From Candidatus Margulisiibacteriota bacterium (lineage in GTDB: Bacteria; Margulisbacteria; WOR-1; O2-12-FULL-45-9; XYB2-FULL-48-7), in the NCBI GenBank assembly GCA_025453605.1, contig JALOPZ010000002.1, positions 258,631 through 322,630 on the forward strand: 64,000 nt of DNA, read 5' to 3'. Within the stretch, counting starts at the first letter, position 1. Every line of letters begins with the position of its first letter. Made by a program: the position numbers and the translations under genes. This document shows, one piece after another, positions 1-7,336 of the stretch. The notes under the pieces were generated by a model. It did no database searches. It was given only the letters and a program-made list of their open reading frames with translations, and was not told the DNA's origin.

Positions 1-291
1 TCGTCGGCGATAGTGACTTCATCGGATGTTCCCAAAGGCGGTTATAGGGCGTCCGGACCGATGATCCCTTTCGAACAAAGACATGTGGTTGAACAAGATA
101 TCAAGATTGGCAAGGATGTGTTCATCGCCATGGGGGGCAGGATCTTGCCCGGAGTCGAAATAGGGGATGGCGCGGTGATCGGGGCCGGTTCTTTAGTTAG
201 GAAAAACGTTCCGGCCTGGACGGTTGTATTTGGGCTACCCGCCAAACCAATTGGACATCGAGAGAAAGTCAAATATCCTGATCCAGACTGA
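1..291 (+). CDS. hexapeptide-repeat acyltransferase, 3' part only
   Basis: The reading frame is open to the left edge, so only about the last 96 residues are present and the true start lies outside the window. The visible part has hexapeptide-repeat spacing (IGKDVFIAMGG, ILPGVEIGDGAVIGAGS) and the tail VPAWTVVFGLPAKPIG, the usual C-terminal end of left-handed beta-helix O- or N-acyltransferases of the NeuD/PglD/WbbJ kind. These enzymes move an acyl group from acyl-CoA to a sugar hydroxyl or amino group in the cytoplasm. It precedes the 3-hydroxyacyl-CoA dehydrogenase by 6 nt, followed by transferase and aminotransferase genes, so N-acylation of a nucleotide amino sugar is the likely job. The substrate cannot be read from this fragment. 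Confidence 0.8.
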   Translation, partial: SSAIVTSSDVPKGGYRASGPMIPFEQRHVVEQDIKIGKDVFIAMGGRILPGVEIGDGAVIGAGSLVRKNVPAWTVVFGLPAKPIGHREKVKYPDPD

Positions 292-297
292 TCTGAC

Positions 298-1152
298 ATG
301 AGCGTCAATAAGATAAAAGAAGTTGCAGTATTAGGCGCAGGCGTAATGGCCCCGCAAATCGCCTATTTATTCCTAAAACATGGTTTTAAGGTCGTGCTCT
401 GGGACCCGTTCATTCATCAGGCTGCGATAAATTACATTGAAGGAAAGTCCGCGAAAGAACTCCAGAGAAAAAGGATTACTCAGGAACAAAGAGATGCTAT
501 TTGTGGCAATTTCAGCGCTTCTGATGCGATTGAAATTATTTCTAATGCAAACTTGGTAATTGAAGCTGTGAAAGAGGATGAAAATATTAAGCGGGATGTG
601 TATTTAAAGGTCGGCAAGGTCGTGGCAAATAATGCGGTTGTTGCTTCAAATACTTCTTCTTTTAGCATCAATAAGCTATCTAGCTATGTTAAAGATCCGA
701 GCAGGTTTTTGGGCATGCATTATTTTAACCCGGTTGAATCATTAGAGCTGATTGAAATTGTGCCTGGGGATAATACCACTAAAGAAACGATTGACGTTAT
801 AACAAGATTAACCGAAGAATTGGGCAAAATGGCCGTTTTAACTAAGGATAGCCCGGGATTTGTGGTGAATAGAATACTCATCCCGATGATAAATGAAGCG
901 GCAAATATGATCGATAAAGGGGTAGCCTCGGCTGAAGATATAGACAAAGCTATGCGCCTGGGGGCGAATCATCCTCTCGGCCCTTTGGCGCTTGGTGATC
1001 TGATCGGTTTGGATGTTTGCCTGACTATAATGGAATCGTTGGTTAAGGAAGGGAAGTATGAGATTTCCAGTTTATTGCGGAAGCTCGTGTCCGAAGGTTT
1101 ACTTGGCAGAAAAAGCAATAAAGGCTTTTTTGAATATCAAAAGCAGAAATAA
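298..1152 (+). CDS. 3-hydroxyacyl-CoA dehydrogenase (3-hydroxybutyryl-CoA dehydrogenase type)
   Basis: A 284-residue protein, the normal length for stand-alone 3-hydroxybutyryl-CoA dehydrogenase. The N-terminus has a Rossmann NAD-binding motif (VAVLGAGVMA, with Ala in place of the usual second-motif Gly). SNTSSFSI and GMHYFNPVE are family landmarks holding the catalytic Ser and His, and the C-terminal domain begins near KDSPGFVVNRIL. Family role: reversible reduction of acetoacetyl-CoA to (S)-3-hydroxybutyryl-CoA. The gene is visibly AT-richer than its neighbours, which suggests separate acquisition. It lies between an acyltransferase and a phosphosugar transferase, with only 2 nt to the next gene. 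I infer that it supplies a 3-hydroxyacyl-CoA donor for decorating a sugar rather than serving beta-oxidation, since no thiolase or enoyl-CoA hydratase is nearby. Confidence 0.88.
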   Translation: MSVNKIKEVAVLGAGVMAPQIAYLFLKHGFKVVLWDPFIHQAAINYIEGKSAKELQRKRITQEQRDAICGNFSASDAIEIISNANLVIEAVKEDENIKRDVYLKVGKVVANNAVVASNTSSFSINKLSSYVKDPSRFLGMHYFNPVESLELIEIVPGDNTTKETIDVITRLTEELGKMAVLTKDSPGFVVNRILIPMINEAANMIDKGVASAEDIDKAMRLGANHPLGPLALGDLIGLDVCLTIMESLVKEGKYEISSLLRKLVSEGLLGRKSNKGFFEYQKQK

Positions 1153-1154
1153 TA

Positions 1155-1757
1155 ATGGTTAAACGAGCGTTCGATTTACTATTGTCCTTTTTGGGGTTGT
1201 TGATATCTTTCCCCTTGTGGATCTTCATTGCTTCTTTGATCCTGCTGGAAGACGGGCGGCCGATCTTTTTTCTGCAGGAAAGGGTAGGTCGGGGCGGGAA
1301 AATATTCAAGACCATAAAGTTCCGGACCATGAAGCACGATCCCGACAAGCCCCACCTTGACCTTGATTTGGCGAATGATCCCAGGAAAACCCGGGTCGGG
1401 GACTTCCTCAGGGCGACTGCCATGGACGAGCTCCCTCAGTTGGTCAATATTTTGAAAGGCGACATGAGCTTTGTCGGCCCGAGAGCTTTACCGCTATGGA
1501 TCGACGATGAAAAAGAAGGAAAAAAGTATAAGGATATAACGGAAATACCGGGTTTTATTGAACGGGCTAAGGTCCGGCCCGGGCTGACCGGCATATCACA
1601 GATCTATGCTCCCAAAGACGCTACCAGGGAAGAAAAGTTCAAATATGATGTCGAATATATCGACAAAAATGGGTTTTGGTTCGATCTGAAGCTAATTATC
1701 CTTTCTTTTTGGATAACTTTTCGGGGCGCTTGGGAAAAAAGAACGAATAAGCTATAA
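1155..1757 (+). CDS. phosphoglycosyl transferase (PglC-like, short form)
   Basis: A 200-residue bacterial sugar transferase, the same size as the minimal PglC of Campylobacter. One N-terminal hydrophobic helix (about residues 8-30) is followed by the catalytic domain with FLQERVGRGGKIFKTIKFRTM, DELPQLVNILKGDMSFVGPRALP and VRPGLTGISQI, all family signatures. The DELPQ Asp-Glu pair is the expected catalytic dyad. It moves a phosphosugar from a UDP-sugar to undecaprenyl phosphate at the inner face of the membrane, the first membrane step of glycan assembly. It lacks the N-terminal multi-helix region of WbaP/WcaJ; a separate protein at 4884-5285 looks like that missing region. It lies between the acyl-CoA dehydrogenase and the aminotransferase. 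Confidence 0.92.
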   Translation: MVKRAFDLLLSFLGLLISFPLWIFIASLILLEDGRPIFFLQERVGRGGKIFKTIKFRTMKHDPDKPHLDLDLANDPRKTRVGDFLRATAMDELPQLVNILKGDMSFVGPRALPLWIDDEKEGKKYKDITEIPGFIERAKVRPGLTGISQIYAPKDATREEKFKYDVEYIDKNGFWFDLKLIILSFWITFRGAWEKRTNKL

Positions 1758-1758
1758 T
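1730..1758 (+). promoter_or_regulatory. sigma-70-like promoter, very close to the start codon
   Basis: TTGGGA at 1730-1735, a 17-nt spacer, and TATAAT at 1753-1758. Only 6 nt separate the -10 box from the ATG at 1765, so transcription would begin at about the A of the start codon. There is no Shine-Dalgarno sequence. The promoter lies inside the 3' end of the transferase gene. Confidence 0.6.
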
Positions 1759-1764
1759 ATCTTT

Positions 1765-2877
1765 ATGCAGATCCCCCTTTCAAGTCCGGATATTACCAAA
1801 AAGGAAATTAAAGCAGTCACCGATGTTCTGAGCACTCCGCATCTAAGTCTGGGTCCCAAGCTCCCTGAATTTGAACAAGCGTTGGCCGATTACGCAGGAG
1901 TGAAATATGCCGTGGCTGTTAATTCCGGGACTTCCGCCCTTCATCTTATAGTTCGGGCTCTCGGGATCGGCCAGGGCGATGAAGTGATCACCACCCCGTT
2001 CAGTTTCATCGCCTCGGCGAATTGCATCCTGTTCGAGCAGGCAAAGCCGGTGTTTGTCGATATCGATCCCCGGACGATGAACATTGACGCGAGTAAGATC
2101 GAAGAGAAGATCACCAAAAACACCAAGGCCATATTAGCGGTCGACGTTTTCGGCTATCCGGCGGAATGGGCTGAGCTGGAAAAACTGGCAAAAAAACACG
2201 GTCTCGCTTTGATCGAAGACAGCTGCGAAGCGCTTGGCGCCCAATATCGTCGAAAGAAGGCGGGCTCCTTCGGTAACGCAGGCTGTTTTGCTTTTTATCC
2301 CAACAAACAGATTACGACTGGCGAAGGCGGAGTGATCGTCACCAATGATAAAAAGATCTCTCAGTTGTGTAAAAGTATGCGCAACCAGGGGCGAGACGAA
2401 AATGCCGGGTGGTTGCAGCATCAGCGATTAGGGTACAACTATCGTCTAAGTGATATAAATTGCGCATTAGGAATCGCGCAAATGAGGCGCTTAGATGAGA
2501 TTCTCGATAAAAGAGAACGAGTGGCCGGGATGTACCATGATCGGTTGCGGAGCCTCAAGGGTATAGAACTGCCGCCGCGCTCAACCGATCGAATCAAGCG
2601 CAGCTGGTTTGTTTACGTTGTTAAGTTGAGCGCCGGATATAAGCTGAAGGACAGAGATTTTATCTTAAAAGGGCTAAGAAGGAAAGGGATCGGTTGTAAT
2701 GATTACTTTTCTCCTATCCATTTGCAGCCTTTTTATGTGGAAATGTTCGGCTTTAAGAAAGGGGATTTTCCAGTGACCGAAACTGTCTCGCAAAGGACGA
2801 TCGCCTTGCCCTTTTACAACAACTTGAAGGCGGAACAGGCCGGATACGTGGCCGATACCTTAAAAGATCTGCTTTAA
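1765..2877 (+). CDS. DegT/DnrJ/EryC1/StrS PLP-dependent sugar aminotransferase
   Basis: A 370-residue protein of standard family length. YAVAVNSGTSALHL binds the cofactor phosphate, EDSCEALGA carries the Asp/His-region residues of the family, and FAFYPNKQITTGEGG holds the Lys that forms the Schiff base with pyridoxal phosphate. These enzymes aminate nucleotide 4-keto or 3-keto sugars. The neighbouring PglF/WbpM-type 4,6-dehydratase would make a UDP-4-keto-6-deoxy-HexNAc, so the likely product is a UDP-4-amino-4,6-dideoxy-HexNAc, as with PglE. A near-leaderless promoter precedes the ATG. Exact regiochemistry cannot be told from sequence. Confidence 0.92.
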   Translation: MQIPLSSPDITKKEIKAVTDVLSTPHLSLGPKLPEFEQALADYAGVKYAVAVNSGTSALHLIVRALGIGQGDEVITTPFSFIASANCILFEQAKPVFVDIDPRTMNIDASKIEEKITKNTKAILAVDVFGYPAEWAELEKLAKKHGLALIEDSCEALGAQYRRKKAGSFGNAGCFAFYPNKQITTGEGGVIVTNDKKISQLCKSMRNQGRDENAGWLQHQRLGYNYRLSDINCALGIAQMRRLDEILDKRERVAGMYHDRLRSLKGIELPPRSTDRIKRSWFVYVVKLSAGYKLKDRDFILKGLRRKGIGCNDYFSPIHLQPFYVEMFGFKKGDFPVTETVSQRTIALPFYNNLKAEQAGYVADTLKDLL

Positions 2878-2903
2878 CCCGCCTATAAAATCGACCCTAA
2901 AAG

Positions 2904-2912
2904 TGGTAAAAT
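2904..2912 (+). promoter_or_regulatory. extended -10 promoter before the 33-residue leader ORF
   Basis: TGG followed by TAAAAT at 2907-2912 forms an extended -10 element. The ATG of the short ORF lies 9 nt downstream at 2922, the same geometry as other promoters in the window. No good -35 box is visible, as is common with extended -10 promoters. Confidence 0.5.
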
Positions 2913-2921
2913 ACAAGCAGG

Positions 2922-3023
2922 ATGTCTCTTCCTCTGAACAAATTGATGATCCTATCGGTGCTTTCTGTTATTCTGCCCATTAAAAGGCTGGAATTATCTG
3001 CCGGGAGCAAAAACGGTGGATAA
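2922..3023 (+). CDS. putative 33-residue hydrophobic leader peptide
   Basis: A short ORF, ATG at 2922 to TAA at 3021-3023, encoding 33 residues: a short polar start, a hydrophobic run (LMILSVLSVILPI), then a basic and polar tail. It overlaps the GTG start of the dehydratase gene (3016) by 8 nt in another frame. A -10 box sits 9 nt before its ATG. I infer either a real membrane-inserted micropeptide that couples translation to the dehydratase, or the decayed 5' end of an older gene. No family is recognised. Confidence 0.4.
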   Translation: MSLPLNKLMILSVLSVILPIKRLELSAGSKNGG

Positions 3024-4887
3024 ACTCTATTATTTTGGCCTGGATCTGGTCAGGCGTTATAAGCTTATTTTACTCGTTATCAGCGATATCCTGTCAATGG
3101 TCGCCTCAATGCTGCTGGCCTTTTATCTTTTAAATGGGCATGGTTTGGTTGGTACATTTGGACTCTTGGGACAGTTTTGGTGGGTAATATTGTTAAGCAT
3201 AGCTTTTCGGATCGGGACTTTCCGTAATTTTGGTCTTTACCATTGGGCCTGGCAATACATGAGCGTTAGGGAAGTGGTAGCCCTGATCAAAGCGGTCCTT
3301 TTGAGCACGGCTTTCCTGGCCTTGACTGTCGTGGCCTTTGGCAACCGCGACTTTCCCTTGGCGGTTTTTGTCGTTGAGGGCTTGATCTGTTTTGCCTTTA
3401 TCGGCGGGGTTCGCCTGGCGATCCGTTATTGGAAAGATGCCCATTCTTTGCTTAGTCGGACCGGCGAAGAGCAACGAGTCCTGATCGTGGGGGCGGGGGA
3501 TGCCGGAGAGATGATCCTGCGGGAGATCCAAAAGAATCCCAAGTTCAAATACCACCCGGTCGGTTTTGTTGATAATAATCCGAATAAAAAGGGACTATTT
3601 ATTCATCATCTGCCGGTTCTGGGAGATTGCGAGAGCATTCCGGCGATAGTTGAGGCCAATGGTGTTGATGAGGTTATCATTGCTATCCCGACAGCGACCC
3701 GCAAGCAGATCAGGCGCGTGGTTGAGCTCTGCGAACAGAGCAAAGCCAAGTTCAAGATCGTCCCCGGCATCTTTGAGCTGATCGATGGCACGGTGCATGT
3801 CAACCAGATCAGGAACGTCGAGATCGAGGACTTGCTGGGCCGCGACCCGATCAAGCTGGATATGGAAAGCATCTCTTCTTATTTGACCAATTCCTGCGTC
3901 ATGGTGACCGGCGCCGGCGGCTCGATCGGTTCCGAGCTTTGCCGCCAGGTTGCTATTTATAACCCGGCCAAACTGGTCCTGATCGGGAAGGGTGAGAACA
4001 GTATTTTCGATATTGAGAACGAGCTGAAGGGGCGCTATCCTTTTCTCGACCTGTCGGTCCATATTGCCGATGTCCGCGATCTGGACCGGATGACGAATGT
4101 CTTTGAGGCCGTTAAACCGGATGTTATTTTTCACGCGGCCGCGCACAAGCACGTTATGCTGATGGAGCGCGATCCGGAAGAGGCGATCTTGAATAATGTC
4201 GTCGGCACCAGGAACCTGGTCGATCTGGCCGATCGTTATCAGGCCAAGGAATTTGTGATGATCTCGACCGATAAAGCGGTCAACCCGAGCAGCGTCATGG
4301 GGGCGACCAAGCGTCTGGCGGAGATGATCGTTCAGGCTAAGGCGCAATCGGGAACGAAAACTAAATTTGTTTCGGTCCGGTTCGGTAATGTTCTGGGAAG
4401 TCGCGGCAGTGTGGTTCCGATCTTTAAGCGGCAGATCGCGGCCGGCGACCCGGTCACTGTTACCCATCCGGAAGCGAAAAGATATTTTATGACGATCCCA
4501 GAGGCTGTCCAATTGGTGATCCAGGCCGGAGCGTTGGGCAATGGCGGGGAAATCTTTATCCTCGATATGGGCGAGCCGGTCAAGATAGTTGACCTGGCCC
4601 GTGACCTGATCAGGCTTTCCGGGTTTGAAGAGGGAACGGATATCGAGATCAAATTTATCGGTCTTAAACCGGGAGAGAAACTGTTCGAGGAGATCTTGAC
4701 CAGCGAAGAGGGCTCATCGGCGACCAAACACGAAAAGATCTTTGTTTCCCCTTCACTAGAGATTGCCGGCGAAAAGCTGCGTGAGGATGTCCTGGCCCTG
4801 GAGCAGTTGGCGCGAGCCGGTAAGAAAGCGGAGATTCGGAACAAGATCAAAGAGATGATCCCGCTCTTTAAGGGGGGGGCAATATGA
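3016..4887 (+). CDS. PglF/WbpM/CapD-type UDP-HexNAc 4,6-dehydratase
   Basis: A 623-residue membrane-anchored enzyme. About four N-terminal transmembrane helices (residues 15-135) are followed by a nucleotide-binding-like domain (VLIVGAGDAGEMI, residues 155-275) and the catalytic short-chain dehydrogenase domain from about residue 290 (VTGAGGSIGSEL, FHAAAHKHV, STDKAVNPSSVMGATKR). In this long subfamily Met replaces the usual catalytic Tyr, as seen here. Family reaction: UDP-GlcNAc to UDP-2-acetamido-2,6-dideoxy-4-hexulose, feeding the DegT aminotransferase upstream. The start is GTG at 3016, within the end of the 33-residue ORF. The downstream gene overlaps its stop codon (ATGA at 4884-4887). 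Confidence 0.93.
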   Translation: MDKLYYFGLDLVRRYKLILLVISDILSMVASMLLAFYLLNGHGLVGTFGLLGQFWWVILLSIAFRIGTFRNFGLYHWAWQYMSVREVVALIKAVLLSTAFLALTVVAFGNRDFPLAVFVVEGLICFAFIGGVRLAIRYWKDAHSLLSRTGEEQRVLIVGAGDAGEMILREIQKNPKFKYHPVGFVDNNPNKKGLFIHHLPVLGDCESIPAIVEANGVDEVIIAIPTATRKQIRRVVELCEQSKAKFKIVPGIFELIDGTVHVNQIRNVEIEDLLGRDPIKLDMESISSYLTNSCVMVTGAGGSIGSELCRQVAIYNPAKLVLIGKGENSIFDIENELKGRYPFLDLSVHIADVRDLDRMTNVFEAVKPDVIFHAAAHKHVMLMERDPEEAILNNVVGTRNLVDLADRYQAKEFVMISTDKAVNPSSVMGATKRLAEMIVQAKAQSGTKTKFVSVRFGNVLGSRGSVVPIFKRQIAAGDPVTVTHPEAKRYFMTIPEAVQLVIQAGALGNGGEIFILDMGEPVKIVDLARDLIRLSGFEEGTDIEIKFIGLKPGEKLFEEILTSEEGSSATKHEKIFVSPSLEIAGEKLREDVLALEQLARAGKKAEIRNKIKEMIPLFKGGAI

Positions 4888-5285
4888 ACAGAGCCTGGCG
4901 CTATTTGTTCTTGAAGATCGGCACCGATGTGGTTTTGGTCAACCTTTCCTTCCTAGCTGCTTTTACTTTGAAGTTTCACGCCTTTAATACTTTTTCATTG
5001 TTGGCGATCTATTACAGACCTTTGTTGTTTTTGACCGTTTTATGGTTGGTAGTGCTGAACCTCGCCGGATTATACAAGCTCCAACCCGATATGCTGAACC
5101 GGGTGGATAACCAGTTTACGGTCTCCTTCGGAATATTTTCCGCTGCATTCTTTACTTATCTGATCGTTATGTTTCTGTACCGCGAGGCAGAATATTCCCG
5201 TAATGTCGTTATTATAGCCTCCCTGATATCGCTTGTGGCAATCAATGTCTCAAGATATCTGATCTGGAAACTATACAACCGTTAG
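4884..5285 (+). CDS. four-helix membrane protein resembling the N-terminal region of polyprenyl glycosylphosphotransferases
   Basis: A 133-residue protein with four predicted transmembrane helices (about residues 12-30, 45-64, 80-98 and 105-123) and no soluble domain. The pattern of a membrane bundle with a conserved NLAGLYKL stretch between helices 2 and 3 resembles the N-terminal part of WbaP/WcaJ-like transferases and of the dehydratase just upstream. It overlaps the dehydratase stop by 4 nt, so translation is coupled. There is no catalytic domain, so it may be a scaffold for the PglC-like enzyme or dehydratase, or the remnant of a longer transferase. The family assignment is by visual similarity only. 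Confidence 0.6.
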   Translation: MNRAWRYLFLKIGTDVVLVNLSFLAAFTLKFHAFNTFSLLAIYYRPLLFLTVLWLVVLNLAGLYKLQPDMLNRVDNQFTVSFGIFSAAFFTYLIVMFLYREAEYSRNVVIIASLISLVAINVSRYLIWKLYNR

Positions 5286-5309
5286 CGAAAAATGGAGCAG
5301 AGGAAAATA

Positions 5310-6167
5310 ATGAAACTCGCCGTTATCGGCGCCGACGGACAGCTCGGGACCGATCTGATGAAGCTCGCCCCGCAGGCGGTTGGACTGACCGTGGCTGACC
5401 TTGATATCACCGACGAGGCTAAAAGCCGGGTGGTTTTAGGACAGATCAAGCCGGCGGTCGTTATCAACACCGCTGCCTACAACCGGGTTGACGATTGCGA
5501 AGAGAAAAAGGAGCTCGCCTACGCGGTCAACGCCGCCGGCGCCGGCAATATCGCCCGGATCTGTAAAGAGTTAAATGCCGCGCTGGTCCATCTCTCCACC
5601 GATTATGTCTTTGCCGGTACCAAGAAGACCCCTTATAAGGAGACAGATAATCCTGATCCAACGACCGTCTACGGTGCCTCTAAACTGGCCGGTGAAAAAG
5701 AGGTCAGTTCGACCCTATCCCAGCATTACATCATAAGAACCAGTGCTCTTTTCGGCACTGCCGGCTGCTTGGGGAAGGGTGGGACAAACTTTGTCGATGT
5801 AATGGTCAAGAAAGCCCAAGAAGGCAAACTGATCAAAGTGGTTGCTGATGAGATCGTCGGACCCACCTACGCTCGCGACCTTGCCGCCAAAATACTGCAA
5901 TTGATCGAACAACCGGAGTACGGGCTCTATCATGTTACCAATGCCGGCCAATGTTCCTGGTACGAGTTTGCCCGGGAGATCCTCCGCCTGATCAGCTCCA
6001 AGACGCCGCTCGAACCGGTCTCCGGCACCGAGTTCCAGGCTAAGGCGAAACGGCCGGCCTATTCGGTTCTCGCGCACGACCACCTTAAACAGCTCGGCCT
6101 CGATGACCTTCGCTCCTGGCAGGATGCGCTCAAAGCCTATCTCCAGGAAAAAGCCTGCCTGAAATAG
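5310..6167 (+). CDS. rfbD: dTDP-4-dehydrorhamnose reductase family (RfbD-like)
   Basis: A 285-residue NAD(P)H-dependent reductase. The start at 5310 is preferred over 5292 because GAGG lies 6 nt upstream and the protein then begins directly with the Rossmann motif VIGADGQLG. INTAAYNRVDDCE, HLSTDYVFAG and the catalytic YGASK are typical of RfbD, the last step of dTDP-L-rhamnose synthesis (reduction of the 4-keto group). No RfbA, RfbB or RfbC is in the window, so rhamnose itself is not proven. It follows the glycan cassette on the same strand, 24 nt after the membrane protein. Confidence 0.88.
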   Translation: MKLAVIGADGQLGTDLMKLAPQAVGLTVADLDITDEAKSRVVLGQIKPAVVINTAAYNRVDDCEEKKELAYAVNAAGAGNIARICKELNAALVHLSTDYVFAGTKKTPYKETDNPDPTTVYGASKLAGEKEVSSTLSQHYIIRTSALFGTAGCLGKGGTNFVDVMVKKAQEGKLIKVVADEIVGPTYARDLAAKILQLIEQPEYGLYHVTNAGQCSWYEFAREILRLISSKTPLEPVSGTEFQAKAKRPAYSVLAHDHLKQLGLDDLRSWQDALKAYLQEKACLK

Positions 6168-6169
6168 CC

Positions 6170-6197
6170 TGAAATTTCCCGCCAAAAGTGACGATAA
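6170..6197 (+). promoter_or_regulatory. sigma-28-like promoter
   Basis: TGAAATTT (6170-6177), a 12-nt spacer, and GACGATAA (6190-6197), which differs from the sigma-28 -10 consensus GCCGATAA at one base. It begins 2 nt after the rfbD stop codon and lies 24 nt before the ATG at 6222. Confidence 0.6.
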
Positions 6198-6221
6198 TAT
6201 ATTGGGAAAAGGTAACAGTAT

Positions 6222-6419
6222 ATGAACGGCTTAGAAGCATTAAATCGTTCCGTCACTCGCGCTAACGCGGCGATCGGCCAGGTCGCGGCGGGAGAGGGCG
6301 GGGGAAAGCAGTTTGCCGCCGAGCGCAAAGCGCAAAAGAGCGTTGATGAGCTGCTCGCCCTGGCCAGCACTCTCCTGGCTCAGCGTAAGATCAACCAGAT
6401 AGTCGATACGATCATCTAG
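6222..6419 (+). CDS. small unrecognised protein, 65 residues
   Basis: A short ORF with no recognised family. The protein is Ala/Gln-rich and probably helical, with a flexible glycine-rich middle (about residues 23-29, GEGGGK) separating two helical halves. It has no Cys, no signal peptide and no membrane helix. Support for its being real: an AAAGG ribosome site about 10 nt upstream and a good sigma-28-like promoter. It is followed within 10 nt by a nested inverted-repeat element. If the promoter call is right, a motility- or surface-related role would be possible, but the sequence itself gives no function. Confidence 0.55.
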   Translation: MNGLEALNRSVTRANAAIGQVAAGEGGGKQFAAERKAQKSVDELLALASTLLAQRKINQIVDTII

Positions 6420-6427
6420 GCTGTCCG

Positions 6428-6534
6428 ACCCCCTCGATTTAAACTCAACCAAAATAGCTCTATATTGTCGGCTCCCCCTTATTAAGGGGGAGCTGAGTTG
6501 TTTATAACTGATGGTTAATAATCGCTGTGGGGGT
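6428..6534 (+). repeat. nested inverted-repeat element, full copy A
   Basis: Outer arms ACCCCC (6428-6433) and GGGGGT (6529-6534) enclose a near-perfect hairpin at 6471-6493 with arms GCTCCCCCTT / AAGGGGGAGC around ATT. AACTCA (6441-6446) and TGAGTT (6494-6499) form a middle pair. The same architecture and core recur at 13844-13948, and the left half recurs inverted at 8391-8453. It has no coding capacity and looks like a small non-autonomous (MITE- or REP-like) element. Confidence 0.75.
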
Positions 6535-6580
6535 AATAGGGGTAGCTACCGGGGGTCGGTTTGGTGTATCATCTATTTTG

Positions 6581-7336
6581 ATGACTGCAAGCGCCCAACT
6601 AAACGAGGTATTCTCTTCCTTTCAGGGTGAAGGGCTGTATTTAGGCCAGCGGCAGCTGTTCGTTCGCTTCGCTGGCTGCAATCTAGAGTGCCAGTACTGC
6701 GATTCGCCGCTGGCGCGCGAGGTGACGCCGACTTTTCGTTACGAGGCTCAACCCGGCTCCCATAAGTGGGAAAACCGGCCAAACCCGGTAAATGAGGCCG
6801 AATTAATCGCGCTAATAGCCACGTTAGCTTTGCCGGGGCTGACATCTGCCTTAACTTTGACCGGCGGAGAACCGCTCCTCCAGGTCGACTTCCTCAAGTC
6901 GTTTTTGCCGCTCGCCAGAAAAGAATTGAAGCTGCCGGTCTATCTGGAGAGCAACGGGACGCTGCCGGACCATCTAAATGAAGTTATCGACCAGGTTGAT
7001 GTTATTGCCATGGATATTAAACTGCCATCGGCGACCGGCCAATCGCCATACTGGAAAGAACACCAGAAGTTCCTGGAGATCGCTTACCTTAAATCGTTCT
7101 TTGTGAAGCTGATCGTGGTGCCGGAGACCAAGGTGACGGAGATCGTGGAGGCGGCCAAGCTGGTGGCGGCGGTTGATGACAAGATCGTCACGATCATTCA
7201 ACCGTGTACGCCGCACGGGGCGATCAAGCACGCGCCGAAGGCCGAGCAGCTGTTCGCTTTCCACACCAGCGCGCTCCGTTATCTAAAGGATGTCCGCGTT
7301 ATTCCCCAGACGCACAAGCTACTCGGCTTGAGTTAA
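6581..7336 (+). CDS. queE: 7-carboxy-7-deazaguanine synthase (radical SAM)
   Basis: A 251-residue radical SAM enzyme. The ATG at 6581 is chosen because the residues just upstream of it are not family-like. FSSFQGEGLYLGQRQLF and GCNLECQYCDSP (the CX3CX2C cluster-binding motif) are diagnostic, as is TLTGGEPLLQ for SAM binding. QueE converts 6-carboxy-tetrahydropterin to 7-carboxy-7-deazaguanine for queuosine tRNA modification. No other que gene is adjacent, though folE, which starts the pathway from GTP, is at 20644. A TATCAT box 8 nt before the ATG and the absence of a ribosome site fit the short-leader pattern seen elsewhere. It converges with and overlaps the next gene by 18 nt. Confidence 0.92.
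   Translation: MTASAQLNEVFSSFQGEGLYLGQRQLFVRFAGCNLECQYCDSPLAREVTPTFRYEAQPGSHKWENRPNPVNEAELIALIATLALPGLTSALTLTGGEPLLQVDFLKSFLPLARKELKLPVYLESNGTLPDHLNEVIDQVDVIAMDIKLPSATGQSPYWKEHQKFLEIAYLKSFFVKLIVVPETKVTEIVEAAKLVAAVDDKIVTIIQPCTPHGAIKHAPKAEQLFAFHTSALRYLKDVRVIPQTHKLLGLS

Noticed and set aside
6471..6493. Hairpin read as a rho-independent terminator
   Set aside because: No U-run follows on either strand and the same hairpin recurs at 13884-13908 as the core of a repeat element, so an element is the better explanation.
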